DNA of 64,000 nucleotides from Clostridium caldaquaticum (GTDB lineage: Bacteria; Bacillota; Clostridia; Clostridiales; Clostridiaceae): positions 62,001-126,000 of the forward strand of contig NZ_JAMSKT010000002.1 in assembly GCF_023806125.1 (NCBI RefSeq). Direction: 5' to 3'. Position numbers and translations under genes: made by a program. Positions 55,402 through 64,000 of the stretch are shown one piece after another. The number at the start of each line of letters is the position of its first letter. Position 1 is the stretch's first letter. The notes beneath the pieces were generated by a model, which worked only from the letters and a program-made list of their open reading frames with translations, was not told the origin of the DNA and did not search any database.

Positions 55402-56001
55402 ATGTGGACCTATGAAAAGATTCTTGAATATCCAGTTAAAATAAAAAATCCTAATCCGAAAATGGCAACACTTATAATTTCTCAATATGGTGGACCAGAT
55501 GGGGAGTTAGGTGCTTCTATAAGATATTTAAGCCAGAGATTTGCTATGATTACTCCTCAAGCTATAGCTACTTTGAATGATATAGGTACTGAAGAATTAG
55601 CACATCTTGAAATTATTGGAGCAATGGTTCGTCAATTGATGAAAGGTGCAAGTATAGAAGAAATTGAAAAGTCTGGTGCTGGTGCTTATTATGTGGATCA
55701 TGATAGAGGAGTTTATCCTGTAAGTGCTGCAGGAGTTCCCTTTACAGCTGCTTATTTACAATCAAAGGGAAATCCAATTGTTGATTTAACTGAGGATTTG
55801 GCAGCAGAACAAAAGGCAAGAGCAACCTATGAATACTTGATTAGTATGGCTGATGATCCAGATGTAATTGAGCCGTTAAAGTTTTTAAGAGAAAGAGAAG
55901 TAGTTCATTTCCAAAGATTTGGAGAAGCACTTCGAATAGTTCAGGATTATTTGCAAGAACCTCATTTGTTTATAATGCCTAAGCCTGATTTTATGAAGTA
56001 A
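55402..56001 (+). CDS. cotJC: Spore coat protein CotJC, manganese-catalase family
   Basis: A 199-residue protein of the Mn-catalase family. Ferritin-like metal ligands are visible: EELAHLEIIG (about 65-74) and REREVVHFQRFGEA (about 155-168). AAAGGGAG precedes the ATG. In clostridia it is one of the more abundant coat proteins and may break down peroxide. Ends the cotJ operon. Confidence 0.95.
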   Translation: MWTYEKILEYPVKIKNPNPKMATLIISQYGGPDGELGASIRYLSQRFAMITPQAIATLNDIGTEELAHLEIIGAMVRQLMKGASIEEIEKSGAGAYYVDHDRGVYPVSAAGVPFTAAYLQSKGNPIVDLTEDLAAEQKARATYEYLISMADDPDVIEPLKFLREREVVHFQRFGEALRIVQDYLQEPHLFIMPKPDFMK

Positions 56002-56030
56002 ATTGAATAAGGAAAACATTACAGTGAATA

Positions 56031-56072
56031 AAAAAGAGCCTGAGGATTTAAAGTTCCATAGGCTCTTTTGAA
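56031..56072. terminator. Bidirectional terminator between cotJC and the HD-GYP gene
   Basis: A 10-bp perfect stem (56032-56041 with 56060-56069), A/T-flanked on both strands. Confidence 0.82.
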
Positions 56073-56074
56073 AA

Positions 56075-57205
56075 TTACCTGGGAAATTCGGGAGTTTCAT
56101 ATTGTACTCCTTTAATTACAAGACCTAGTTCGCTCATCAAATCAACTTGTGTATTTTTTTTGGAACCATCGGCAGTTCTAACTATTCTAATCTTTGGTCT
56201 TAGAGGGAAGTTTGGATGATTTTCTTCAACTACAGCTAAATCCCCATTAGTGAGTTTTACTAAAGTCCCTTCAGGATAGGGAACTACAGACTTGGAAAAG
56301 GCTAATACCATATCATAATCAAATAAAGTACCTCCGCTAGCCATAATAAATTCAAGAGCTTCATTTGGACTTAGTGCTCTTCTTTGTGGTCTATCAGAGG
56401 TAAGAGCGTCATAAACATCGGCGATACCAACTATTTTAGCTAGTTTATTTATATCATTGCCTTTTCTACCATCAGGATAACCTTGGCCATTAATTCTTTC
56501 ATGATGCTGTAGAGCTATAATTCTAGCTGGGGCAGAAATATCAGGACTGCCTTTTAAATAGTCATAGCCTTTTTTTGCATGTTCCATAGCAATACTATAT
56601 TCTTTTTCTGTAAGCTTGTCATACTTTTGAATAATTTCTTTTGGAATAAGGGCTTTTCCTATATCGTGAATTAACCCGCCTAAACATAAGGAATAAAGTT
56701 CATATTTATTTAATTGAAGCTGCAGGCCTAATACTAATGATAGTACTGCAACATTAACGCTATGCTGATAAGTATAATTATCTAAGCTCTTAATATCAAC
56801 AACGTTTATAAGTACATTTCTTTGAGATAGTATTTCATCCATTATGCTAGATGCTATATCACCTATAGATTGAAAGTATTTTTGTTTTTCTTTTATAAAT
56901 TCTTTTTCTTTTATAGGACTATTAGCTTTAGAGGAGTATAAGTTATATTTATCAAAGCTTACAAAGGTATCTTTTATAGTTTTTATAGCCTTTTGTCTAA
57001 GCTCTGGTTTTATTATATCTTCAATTATATTATCGCTGTATTCATCGTTTATATAAAGAGAGGAGATTTTTATAAGTTTAATTCTTCTAAGTAATATTTT
57101 GCTTAGCATAACTCCTTCTCTTAATAATACTCTTCCCTCATTATCATAGATTGTTTTCGCCAGATAACTTCCCTCTCTTACACATTCAATTGGTACAATT
57201 CTCAT
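56075..57205 (-). CDS. HD-GYP domain phosphodiesterase
   Basis: A 376-residue cytoplasmic protein, probably a cyclic-di-nucleotide phosphodiesterase. A variable N-terminal part (1-125) precedes the HD-GYP domain (about 130-300): YQHSVNVAVLS, GGLIHDIGKALIP (HD pair), a later MEHAKKGYDYL, and HHERINGQGYPDG (the GYP motif). The metal residues are intact. About 60 residues follow. It starts at ATG 57205 and is divergent from the MutS-like gene, with matching repeats in the shared promoter region. Confidence 0.92.
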   Translation of the reverse strand: MRIVPIECVREGSYLAKTIYDNEGRVLLREGVMLSKILLRRIKLIKISSLYINDEYSDNIIEDIIKPELRQKAIKTIKDTFVSFDKYNLYSSKANSPIKEKEFIKEKQKYFQSIGDIASSIMDEILSQRNVLINVVDIKSLDNYTYQHSVNVAVLSLVLGLQLQLNKYELYSLCLGGLIHDIGKALIPKEIIQKYDKLTEKEYSIAMEHAKKGYDYLKGSPDISAPARIIALQHHERINGQGYPDGRKGNDINKLAKIVGIADVYDALTSDRPQRRALSPNEALEFIMASGGTLFDYDMVLAFSKSVVPYPEGTLVKLTNGDLAVVEENHPNFPLRPKIRIVRTADGSKKNTQVDLMSELGLVIKGVQYETPEFPR

Positions 57206-57247
57206 ATTCAGCCTCCAAATTTGACTTTAGGAATTTCTATGGTTTAG

Positions 57248-57350
57248 AGTATAACTATATATCTATTCTATAAAAAACGATAAAATCCTTCTTTATATAA
57301 ATAACAACTTTATAATTGAATATCTAAGTATTTTACTATATAGTTATAAT
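57248..57350. promoter_or_regulatory. Divergent promoter region with a 12-bp inverted repeat
   Basis: TATAACTATATA at 57250-57261 is the exact reverse complement of 57337-57348. Each arm overlaps a -10-like hexamer, TATAAT at 57345-57350 (plus) and TATACT at 57248-57253 (minus); -35 matches are poor. Suggests shared control of both flanking genes. Confidence 0.4.
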
Positions 57351-57403
57351 ATGTAAATAACTTATAAACTTAAATAGGGTTGTACAGGAGATGATTTAAA
57401 TTT

Positions 57404-59176
57404 ATGGATGAGAAACAAATCCTAGCAAAAAAAGAAAAACAGATGAAGAGTTTTATGTGGTTTTTTATTGCTTTAATTGGAATGACAGTCTATCTATCTT
57501 TTATTATAGCACAAGATAAAAGAACAGAGTTTTACTTAGGCTTTGTCTTGGTTATACCTTTTGGAATTTTATCATTTTATTTTAGAAGTAAAATGATGAA
57601 ATATAGAGCACTTTATTATATAAAAGATAGCTGGGGAAAGGTAAATACCAGAAAGAGAAATTTGAATGATATAAAAAAGCTTTATGAGTTTCTAAAGTCT
57701 GAGAATAAAGAAGTTTTTTATATAGATAATCAAACTTTTGAAGACTTTACTATGGATAAGGTGTTTGAAAAACTAGATAGAACCCTTTCTGGACCTGGTG
57801 AGCAGGTGCTTTATAATATGCTGAGAACTCCGCAGTTTAATGAAGAAGAATTAAGCAGAAGAAAGAAGTTTATTAATCTTTTTCAGAAGGATAAAAATTT
57901 AAGAGAAAGAGTTCAAATGGAACTTTATTGGTTAAGCAGACAGAATCATAATTCTATAACGGATTTTTTATGGGGTATACTTCCTAAGAAAAGTAAAAAG
58001 AGTATTTTGTTCAATACAATGGCATTACTCCCTGTTATAATCTTAGTTTTAATGCCTTTTTATGGGTTAGGTATAGGTATATACATAATATTTGTTTTTA
58101 TAATAAACATGTTTATTCATTATAAATTTAAAAAAGAAATAAGCATGCATATAGATTCTATAACATATTTAAGCTCTGTGATAAATACTGCTAGGAGGCT
58201 TGGAGAAATTGATAATGAGCTGCTGGCAGACTATAAAACTATTTTAAAAGACAATGTAAAAGATATAAAAGCTGCAAAAGCAGCTGCAGTAATTGGAAGT
58301 GTCGAAGGGTCGGATCCTATGGGAGCAGGCGCTATTTTAGACTATATAAATATATTATTTTTAACTAAAGAGAGAAAGTTTTTTTCGGTGCTTGACGAAG
58401 TTAGTAAATATAGAGATGCTTTAAGAAAGCTTTATATAGCACTAGGGGAGATTGATTCCTTTATATCTATTGCATCCTATAGAGAAGGGCTTGATTATTA
58501 TACAGAACCTGAACTGGATAATGAAGGAAAACATATAGAAGTCAAAGACTTGGTACATCCTTTAATTGATGAACCCGTTCCTAATTCTATAAATATTAAA
58601 AATAAAGGAATAATCTTAACTGGTTCAAATATGTCAGGTAAATCTACGTTTCTTAGAACTATAGGAGTAAATGCTTTGTTTGCACAAACAATATGTACAT
58701 GCCTTGCAAAGGAATATAAAAGCAGCTGCTTTAAAATACTATCATCTATAAGTCCAAGTGATAATCTGCTTACTGGAAAGAGTTATTATTTAGGAGAGGC
58801 AGAAGCAGTACTTCGAATAATAAAAAGCTGTGAAGAGGCTATACCTTCACTTTGTATTATTGATGAAATATTTAGAGGGACAAATCCTATAGAAAGAATA
58901 AGTGCATCAGCTGAAATTTTAGATTTTTTAATAAGCCACAATTCACTGCCTATTGTGGCAACCCATGATTTGGAGCTTACTGAAATAGTAGATAAATCTT
59001 ATGAGTGTTATTACTTTACTGAAAATGTAGGAGAAGAAGGATTAAATTTTGACTACCTTATAAGAAAGGGAGTATCACCTACAAGAAATGCAATAAAGCT
59101 TTTAAAATACTTAGGTTATCCAGAAGAAATAATATATAAAACTTACAAGAGAGTTGATAATTTGTTTGTAAAATAA
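57404..59176 (+). CDS. Membrane-anchored MutS-like ATPase
   Basis: A 590-residue protein with two membrane segments near the N-terminus (about 18-35, 42-62) and two in the middle (about 203-245), a lever-like helical part, and a C-terminal MutS domain V ATPase: Walker A GSNMSGKST at 407-415, Walker B LCIIDEIFRGTN near 484-495 and the ATHDLELT motif near 521. It has no mismatch-recognition (domain I) or connector motifs, so it is not MutS1. The membrane anchoring is unusual. The ATG has a weak GGAGATGAT ribosome site. Role unknown. Confidence 0.9.
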   Translation: MDEKQILAKKEKQMKSFMWFFIALIGMTVYLSFIIAQDKRTEFYLGFVLVIPFGILSFYFRSKMMKYRALYYIKDSWGKVNTRKRNLNDIKKLYEFLKSENKEVFYIDNQTFEDFTMDKVFEKLDRTLSGPGEQVLYNMLRTPQFNEEELSRRKKFINLFQKDKNLRERVQMELYWLSRQNHNSITDFLWGILPKKSKKSILFNTMALLPVIILVLMPFYGLGIGIYIIFVFIINMFIHYKFKKEISMHIDSITYLSSVINTARRLGEIDNELLADYKTILKDNVKDIKAAKAAAVIGSVEGSDPMGAGAILDYINILFLTKERKFFSVLDEVSKYRDALRKLYIALGEIDSFISIASYREGLDYYTEPELDNEGKHIEVKDLVHPLIDEPVPNSINIKNKGIILTGSNMSGKSTFLRTIGVNALFAQTICTCLAKEYKSSCFKILSSISPSDNLLTGKSYYLGEAEAVLRIIKSCEEAIPSLCIIDEIFRGTNPIERISASAEILDFLISHNSLPIVATHDLELTEIVDKSYECYYFTENVGEEGLNFDYLIRKGVSPTRNAIKLLKYLGYPEEIIYKTYKRVDNLFVK

Positions 59177-59179
59177 GTA

Positions 59180-59216
59180 AGCCAGAGATATGCAGCCATA
59201 TCTTTGGCTATTTTAC
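59180..59216. terminator. Terminator between the MutS-like gene and lepB
   Basis: A 13-bp stem (59180-59192 with 59197-59209, one G-U); T-rich tail short. Confidence 0.75.
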
Positions 59217-59773
59217 TAAAATATTGTTATTCTGCTGAAAGGATAAACTCTAATTATGGCATGACCTTTTATATCTTTAATATTTATAGGACCTAATATA
59301 CGACTGTCTATGCTGTCCTCTCTGTTATCGCCAAGTACAAATACATGATCTTTTTCTACTTTGTATATAGCATTATTTTTCATAAAAGGTCCAGGTGTTG
59401 TAATGGTATTTGAATCCAAATAACTTTCATTAAGTTCACTTCCATTTAAAAATACCTTTCCATCTTTAATTTCTATTTCATCACCTGCAACAGCAATTAC
59501 TCTTTTAACATAGATATCATCGGCAGAATTATGAGAATTAAAAATTATTATTTGTCCTCGTTTTATGCTGTGGGTAAGCAAGCTTAATTTTTCTACAAAA
59601 ATAACATCTTTATCATGCAGAGTTGACATCATAGATTCACCATCTACATCAGCTCTTGCAAATACATATGTTCTAAAAGCTAAAGCTATGATAACTGCTA
59701 ATAAAATTGAGATAACATAATCTCTAGCAGTATTTTTTTTATTTGATTTTGAAGGTGAGTTTTTATTATCCAT
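59216..59773 (-). CDS. lepB: Signal peptidase I
   Basis: A 185-residue membrane protease that removes signal peptides outside the membrane. One N-terminal span (about 19-38), catalytic Ser47 in GESMMSTL, catalytic Lys90 in YVKRVIAVAGD, and the LGDNREDSIDSR box (about 147-158). A strong TGAGGAGGAT precedes the ATG. Convergent with the MutS-like gene. Confidence 0.96.
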   Translation of the reverse strand: MDNKNSPSKSNKKNTARDYVISILLAVIIALAFRTYVFARADVDGESMMSTLHDKDVIFVEKLSLLTHSIKRGQIIIFNSHNSADDIYVKRVIAVAGDEIEIKDGKVFLNGSELNESYLDSNTITTPGPFMKNNAIYKVEKDHVFVLGDNREDSIDSRILGPINIKDIKGHAIIRVYPFSRITIF

Positions 59774-60115
59774 AGAATCCTCCTCAATTAAGCATTTACT
59801 ATGTATTAAATTTAAGATAATTCTATTTTATGTAAATTTTTGTTATTTAGACAGGGGGAATTCTTATAAAAACCTTTACAATACATTTTATGAATTTCAG
59901 CATAAAAAGATAATAAAAAGCATTTTAATTTGGAGCTTTTTAAAAATTTATTTTCAAAAAAGGTTGCAAATAATATTTAATACTAATTAAAATAAATAGG
60001 AAAGATATGCTTATTTTATAGTAAGATTATTAATATTGAGGTATAATAAGTAATGAATTTATATAAAATAACAGGTTTTGTTTAAATATAATTTTATGGA
60101 GGGGAGTGCATTAAT
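59774..60115. other. Intergenic region without recognised gene
   Basis: About 340 A/T-rich bases between divergent lepB and the gene at 60116. It must hold both promoters; a TATAAT stands at 60042-60047 on the plus strand with a poor -35. I see no stable hairpin, RNA gene or supported open frame. Confidence 0.5.
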
Positions 60116-60931
60116 TTGGGAAAGCCGAGCATTTTCAGCAGAGAATATGAAAGACGAATGAAAAAGCGTAAATTAAAAATGATTTTGTTTGTGAGTTTTT
60201 TAGTTATTGTTGGTATATTTTATTTTACAGGAAGCAGTTTTAAAAATATTGTTAAAAGTAAGATTAATTCATATAAAAGTTTCAAGTTTTTTAATTCAAA
60301 CAATGAAGCTGAAAAAAATATCAATTCAGAAAACGAAACAACAACTAATGACGAAAGCAATAAACCTGCCCCTCAAGAAAAAATTGAAGAAAAATTTTAT
60401 GATGTAACTTTAAATAATGAAATTAAGATAAAGGCTGTATACGAACATATAGATGGAATGAATAAATTTAAGTATATAAATACTGATAATCAAGCTATTA
60501 CTTTTAATATAAATCCATCAGGTACAGGAATGGTTCTCTATGACAGCAAATCTCAAAGTATTTGGTTTTTAGATATAAATGGAAAGCTAGAAGATGTTTC
60601 AGCTTTAAGTTATACATCTTCTAATAGTAAAACATATAAAAGAGAAACTATACTTGCTAAGAGAGCAGATTATATCTGGTGTACTTCTCCTAAGTTTATA
60701 GATGATGAAAATATTGCTTACTTTTCTCAATTGCCATATATAAGAAAAACAAACAAAAAATACCTATGGTTTGTGAATGTAAAAAATAAAGATAGAGACA
60801 GAAATATAAATGTAGGTGGAGAGAATATTAAGTTTGGTAACAACACTGATAAAGGTTTAGAAGTAATAATGGATGACGGCAGTATCAGGTTCATAAGTAT
60901 ACAAAATGGTTCAATAGCTGTTTCAAAATAA
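60116..60931 (+). CDS. Hypothetical membrane-anchored protein
   Basis: A 271-residue protein: basic N-terminus (YERRMKKRKLK), one membrane span (about 22-40), an acidic Asn/Glu/Thr-rich linker (60-95) and an extracellular beta-rich domain (about 100-271) with repeated WF/YxD-type turns (QSIWFLDING, KKYLWFVNVK) that recall beta-propeller blades. TTG 60116 lies behind GGAGGGGAG. No family recognised. It precedes the sugar-isomerase-like gene by 32 bases. Confidence 0.75.
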   Translation: MGKPSIFSREYERRMKKRKLKMILFVSFLVIVGIFYFTGSSFKNIVKSKINSYKSFKFFNSNNEAEKNINSENETTTNDESNKPAPQEKIEEKFYDVTLNNEIKIKAVYEHIDGMNKFKYINTDNQAITFNINPSGTGMVLYDSKSQSIWFLDINGKLEDVSALSYTSSNSKTYKRETILAKRADYIWCTSPKFIDDENIAYFSQLPYIRKTNKKYLWFVNVKNKDRDRNINVGGENIKFGNNTDKGLEVIMDDGSIRFISIQNGSIAVSK

Positions 60932-60963
60932 CCTTTGGAATTAATATAATTATAGGAGGATAT

Positions 60964-61746
60964 ATGGAAATAGGGTTATCATCTGCTAGCTTTTATCCAG
61001 AAGTAAATACTGAAGACAGTATAAAACTTATGGCTAGCTTAGGTTTTACAGGGGGAGAGATTTTTCTAAATACTCCTAGTGAGTATGAGGAAGGTTTTAT
61101 TGATAAATTAGTTGAAGAAACATTAAAATACAATTTCAATGTTCATTCCATACACTGCTGTTCTTCACAATATGAACCTTTTCTTTTTGACAAGTATAAA
61201 AGAAGAAGAGAAGATATGTTTGTATATTACAGAAAGCTTTGCAGGGCTGCCAAAAGATTAGGAGCTGCCTGTTATACCTTTCATGGCATGAGGCTTTCTA
61301 ATTTTAATGAACTGGATAAAAAATTCATAGCAGATATTTATAATGAGCTTTCTTATATAAGTATGGAAGAAGGTATAAAATTAGCTCAAGAAAATGTATC
61401 CTGGTGTATGTCAGCAAATTTGGAATTTTTAAAATTTCTTAATGAAAGCTGTAGTTATCCAATTTACTTTACCCTTGATATAAAGCAGGCTTTTAAAGCT
61501 TATATTGACCCGCAGAAGTATATAGAGGTTTTTGGTAAAAATATAGTAAACTTTCATATAAATGATAGAGATGAAAAGCATATTTGTCTTCTTCCTGGAA
61601 GAGGAAATGTAAACTATGAACAGATTATTTCTAAACTAAAAGATATGGGATACGATAAAATGGCTATAATAGAAGTGTATAGAGAAAATTATGGAAAATA
61701 TACCGAATTAAAAGAAACTAAAACACTATTGGAAAAAATAATTTAA
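60964..61746 (+). CDS. Sugar phosphate isomerase/epimerase family protein (TIM barrel)
   Basis: A 260-residue xylose-isomerase-like TIM-barrel protein. The typical metal-site segments appear: [10 protein letters not shown] near the start, HSIHCC near 60-65, TFHGM near 103-107, ENVSW near 139, TLDIKQAF near 169-176, HINDRDEKH near 198-206 and IIEVY at about 238. TAGGAGGAT precedes the ATG. The true substrate cannot be told. Confidence 0.88.
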   Translation: MEIGLSSASFYPEVNTEDSIKLMASLGFTGGEIFLNTPSEYEEGFIDKLVEETLKYNFNVHSIHCCSSQYEPFLFDKYKRRREDMFVYYRKLCRAAKRLGAACYTFHGMRLSNFNELDKKFIADIYNELSYISMEEGIKLAQENVSWCMSANLEFLKFLNESCSYPIYFTLDIKQAFKAYIDPQKYIEVFGKNIVNFHINDRDEKHICLLPGRGNVNYEQIISKLKDMGYDKMAIIEVYRENYGKYTELKETKTLLEKII

Positions 61747-61818
61747 ATCAAATAATTCTTGTAATTACTGCAATATTTGGTATATAATAATTAATAAAAG
61801 AAAATTATATAATAATGT

Positions 61819-61848
61819 TTGTAATATTTCTAAAATATATGTTATAAT
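61819..61848 (+). promoter_or_regulatory. Candidate promoter of tig
   Basis: TTGTAA (61819-61824), 18-base spacer, TATAAT (61843-61848). Confidence 0.6.
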
Positions 61849-61888
61849 GTTATGGTTAAAAACCATTTACTGTAGGAGGAATAGTATA

Positions 61889-63181
61889 ATGAACGTTAAA
61901 GTGGAAAAAATAGAAAATAATGTAGTTAAACTTGAAATATCCGTTGACAATGAAAAGTTTAGTGAAGCATTAAAAAAATCTTATGCTAAAAATGCAAAGA
62001 AATTTAATATACCTGGCTTTAGAAAAGGAAAAGCTCCAGTTAGCATAATAAAGAAATATTATGGTGAAGGAGTATTTTATGAAGATGCTATTAACTTTTG
62101 CTGTGATGATACATATCCTTTAGCTATAAAGGAAAACAATATAAGACCAGTTGACTATCCACAAATAGACATAGTACAGCTTGGAGAAGGCAAAGACTTT
62201 ATATATACTGCACAAGTTACTGTATATCCAGAAATTGAACTTGGTGAATATAAGAACTTAGAAGTGAAAAAAGTAGAATATAATGTTACAGATGAAGAAA
62301 TTGACGCTCAATTAAAATCTATGCAGGAAAAAAATAGCAGAGTTGAAACTAAAACTGAAGGAACCTTAGAAAAAGGAAACATAGCAGTTATTGATTTTAA
62401 AGGCTTTATTGACGGGGTAGCCTTTGAAGGAGGAGAAGGAAAAGATTATTCCTTAGAAATTGGTTCAGGAACATTTATTGATAATTTTGAAGATCAATTA
62501 ATAGGAATGGCTGTTGGAGAAACTAAAAATGTAAATGTTACTTTCCCAGAGCAATATGGAAGAGAAGAGTTAAACGGAAAGCCTGCAGTGTTTGAAGTTA
62601 CTCTTAAGGAGATTAAAGTTAAAGAACTTCCAGCTTTAGATGATGAGTTTGCAAAGGAAGTATCAGAGTTTGATACATTAGAAGAATTAAAAGCTGATAT
62701 AAGAAAGAAATTACAAGATGCTAACGATTTAAGAGCTAAGAGAGAATATGAAGAAGCTGTTATAGATGCGGCAGTTGCAAATGTTAAAGTAGATATTCCT
62801 GAAGTTATGATAAATAAAGAAATTGATAATATGTTAAGAGATCTTGAAATGAGATTAAGGTATCAAGGACTTGATCTTAAGACATATTATGAATATACAA
62901 ATAATACTGAAGCTAGTGTAAGAGAGTACATGAAGGAAAGTGCTGAGAAGAGAGTTAAGACTGATTTAGTACTTGACAAGATTGCTAAGACAGAAAATAT
63001 TGAGGCAACTGAAGAAGAACTTCAAAGCAAAGCAGCAGAGCTTGCTAAACAATATGGTGAAAAAGATGTTGAGAAAACTACAAAGCTAATTCTTGATGCT
63101 CAAAAGGATTATCTAAAATTAGATGTAGTTAATGAAAAAGTAATAAAATTATTAGTGGATAGCAGCAAAGCTATTGCATAA
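61889..63181 (+). CDS. tig: Trigger factor
   Basis: Ribosome-bound chaperone with peptidyl-prolyl isomerase activity. The 430 residues show the ribosome-binding signature in [12 protein letters not shown] (about 35-46), the central FKBP-like domain (about 160-245; [15 protein letters not shown]) and the C-terminal chaperone arms. ATG 61889 follows TAGGAGGA. First of the tig-clpP-clpX group. Confidence 0.96.
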   Translation: MNVKVEKIENNVVKLEISVDNEKFSEALKKSYAKNAKKFNIPGFRKGKAPVSIIKKYYGEGVFYEDAINFCCDDTYPLAIKENNIRPVDYPQIDIVQLGEGKDFIYTAQVTVYPEIELGEYKNLEVKKVEYNVTDEEIDAQLKSMQEKNSRVETKTEGTLEKGNIAVIDFKGFIDGVAFEGGEGKDYSLEIGSGTFIDNFEDQLIGMAVGETKNVNVTFPEQYGREELNGKPAVFEVTLKEIKVKELPALDDEFAKEVSEFDTLEELKADIRKKLQDANDLRAKREYEEAVIDAAVANVKVDIPEVMINKEIDNMLRDLEMRLRYQGLDLKTYYEYTNNTEASVREYMKESAEKRVKTDLVLDKIAKTENIEATEEELQSKAAELAKQYGEKDVEKTTKLILDAQKDYLKLDVVNEKVIKLLVDSSKAIA

Positions 63182-63194
63182 AATAAAAGGGGAG

Positions 63195-63230
63195 TTAGTT
63201 GCCAGATATTATTCTGGCAGCTAATTTTAT
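63195..63230 (+). terminator. Hairpin between tig and clpP, probable partial terminator
   Basis: A 12-bp stem (63195-63206 with 63213-63224, one G-U) followed by TTTT; may lower read-through into clpP. Confidence 0.7.
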
Positions 63231-63258
63231 AAATAAGGATATAATAGGAGGGAATTTT

Positions 63259-63843
63259 ATGAGTTTAGTACCGGTAGTTGTTGAACAAACTAATAGAGGA
63301 GAACGATCTTACGATATTTATTCTAGACTTTTAAAGGACAGAATAATATTACTTAGTGAAGAAGTTAATGATGTTACAGCAAGCTTAGTTGTTGCACAGC
63401 TTTTATTTCTTGAAGGTGAGGATCCAGATAAGGATATTTATCTTTACATAAACAGCCCAGGAGGTTCTATAACCGCTGGAATGGCAATATATGATACTAT
63501 GCAGTATATAAAGCCGGATGTTTCTACTATTTGTGTAGGAATGGCTGCTTCTATGGGGGCTTTTCTTTTAGCAGCAGGTGCTAAAGGCAAAAGATTTGCA
63601 CTGCCAAATAGTGAAATCATGATTCATCAGCCGCTTGGAGGATATCAAGGGCAGGCTACAGATATAGGAATACATGCAGAGAGAATTCTTAAGATAAAGA
63701 AGAATTTAAATAAAATTCTTTCAGAGAGAACTGGTAAACCTATTGAACAAATAGAAAGAGATACTGAAAGAGACAATTTTATGACTGCAGAAGAAGCAAT
63801 GAAATATGGATTAATTGACGAGGTTATAACTAAAAAGAAATAG
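63259..63843 (+). CDS. clpP: ATP-dependent Clp protease proteolytic subunit
   Basis: Tetradecameric serine protease working with ClpX and other Clp ATPases. The 194-residue protein has catalytic Ser98 in GMAASMGAF and His123 in MIHQPLGG, with the aspartate further on. ATG 63259 follows AGGAGGG; the frame extends 60 bases upstream through the hairpin without a ribosome site. clpX begins 17 bases later. Confidence 0.97.
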   Translation: MSLVPVVVEQTNRGERSYDIYSRLLKDRIILLSEEVNDVTASLVVAQLLFLEGEDPDKDIYLYINSPGGSITAGMAIYDTMQYIKPDVSTICVGMAASMGAFLLAAGAKGKRFALPNSEIMIHQPLGGYQGQATDIGIHAERILKIKKNLNKILSERTGKPIEQIERDTERDNFMTAEEAMKYGLIDEVITKKK

Positions 63844-63860
63844 CCTGGTGAGGTGAAATG

Positions 63861-64000
63861 ATGGCAAAAAATGATGATAAAAAACAATTAAAATGTTCCT
63901 TTTGCGGCAAAAATCAGGATCAAGTAAGAAGACTCATAGCTGGACCTGGAGTATATATATGTGATGAATGTATTGAACTTTGTTCAGAGATAATAACTGA
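63861..64000 (+). CDS. clpX: ClpX ATPase, N-terminal part (continues past the window)
   Basis: First 46 codons of the ClpP unfoldase partner. The N-terminal zinc-binding domain is visible: [19 protein letters not shown] (about 10-28) and [10 protein letters not shown] (about 32-41), the four-cysteine ClpX signature. GTGAGGTGA precedes the ATG at 63861; another ATG at 63858 is in frame. The gene runs off the right edge. Confidence 0.96.
   Translation, partial: MAKNDDKKQLKCSFCGKNQDQVRRLIAGPGVYICDECIELCSEIIT

Overview
The window is low-GC chromosomal DNA from an endospore-forming member of the Firmicutes, most likely Clostridium sensu stricto. Support: strongly AT-rich sequence with A/T-ending codons, TTG and GTG starts behind AGGAGG-type ribosome sites, many sporulation genes (ypeB, spoVAC/AD/AE, spoIID, spoIIQ, spoIIID, yyaC, cotJABC), and a gene order (rho-rpmE-tdk-yqhQ-prmC-prfA; ywlC-ywlE-rpiB-upp-wecB; ywmB-murA-spoIID-spoIIQ-spoIIID-mbl; comF-raiA RNA-hpf-secA-prfB; tig-clpP-clpX) matching the known Clostridium/Bacillus core arrangement. 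The species cannot be named from sequence alone. I saw no transposase, integrase, prophage block, rRNA or CRISPR array.

Layout. 0-4.6 kb: end of ypeB, ddl, a DUF1934 gene, a small DnaA-domain-IV-like gene, and pyrG. 4.6-8.8 kb: a spore inner-membrane locus of two DUF421 proteins, two DUF1657 proteins and SpoVAC/VAD/VAE, arranged like the spoVA2mob heat-resistance operon of Bacillus. 9-12 kb: a three-gene Fe-S activase cluster of the 2-hydroxyacyl-CoA dehydratase activator family. 12-23.5 kb: translation, termination and nucleotide salvage genes. 23.5-30 kb: cell-wall and sporulation genes, where the ATP synthase operon usually found between wecB and ywmB is absent and a 45-bp tandem duplication sits at the junction. 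30.7-32.1 kb: metK under a SAM-I riboswitch. 32.7-41.6 kb: recD2, a catalytically dead ComFA relative, comFC, the raiA structured RNA, hpf, secA, and prfB with its programmed frameshift. 42-54.6 kb: peptidase, tex, ribU under an FMN riboswitch, the t6A genes tsaB/tsaE/tsaD with rimI, a ZnuA-like lipoprotein without metal ligands, an endolysin-like amidase with an internal start, tRNA-Trp, and a RusA-like nuclease. 54.8-64 kb: cotJABC, an HD-GYP protein, a membrane-anchored MutS-like ATPase, signal peptidase, and tig-clpP-clpX (clpX cut by the window end).

Working together: YwlC, TsaB, TsaD and TsaE make the t6A modification of tRNA; RF1, RF2, PrmC, Rho, HPF and Tex serve translation and transcription; SpoIID, SpoIIQ and SpoIIID act in engulfment and mother-cell control; the SpoVA-type locus and YpeB concern dipicolinate movement and germination. 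The most unusual items are the spoVA2mob-like operon, the amidase with a likely separate binding-domain product, two pseudo-enzymes (ComFA-like and ZnuA-like), the raiA RNA, and the atp-less wecB-ywmB junction with palindromic repeats.
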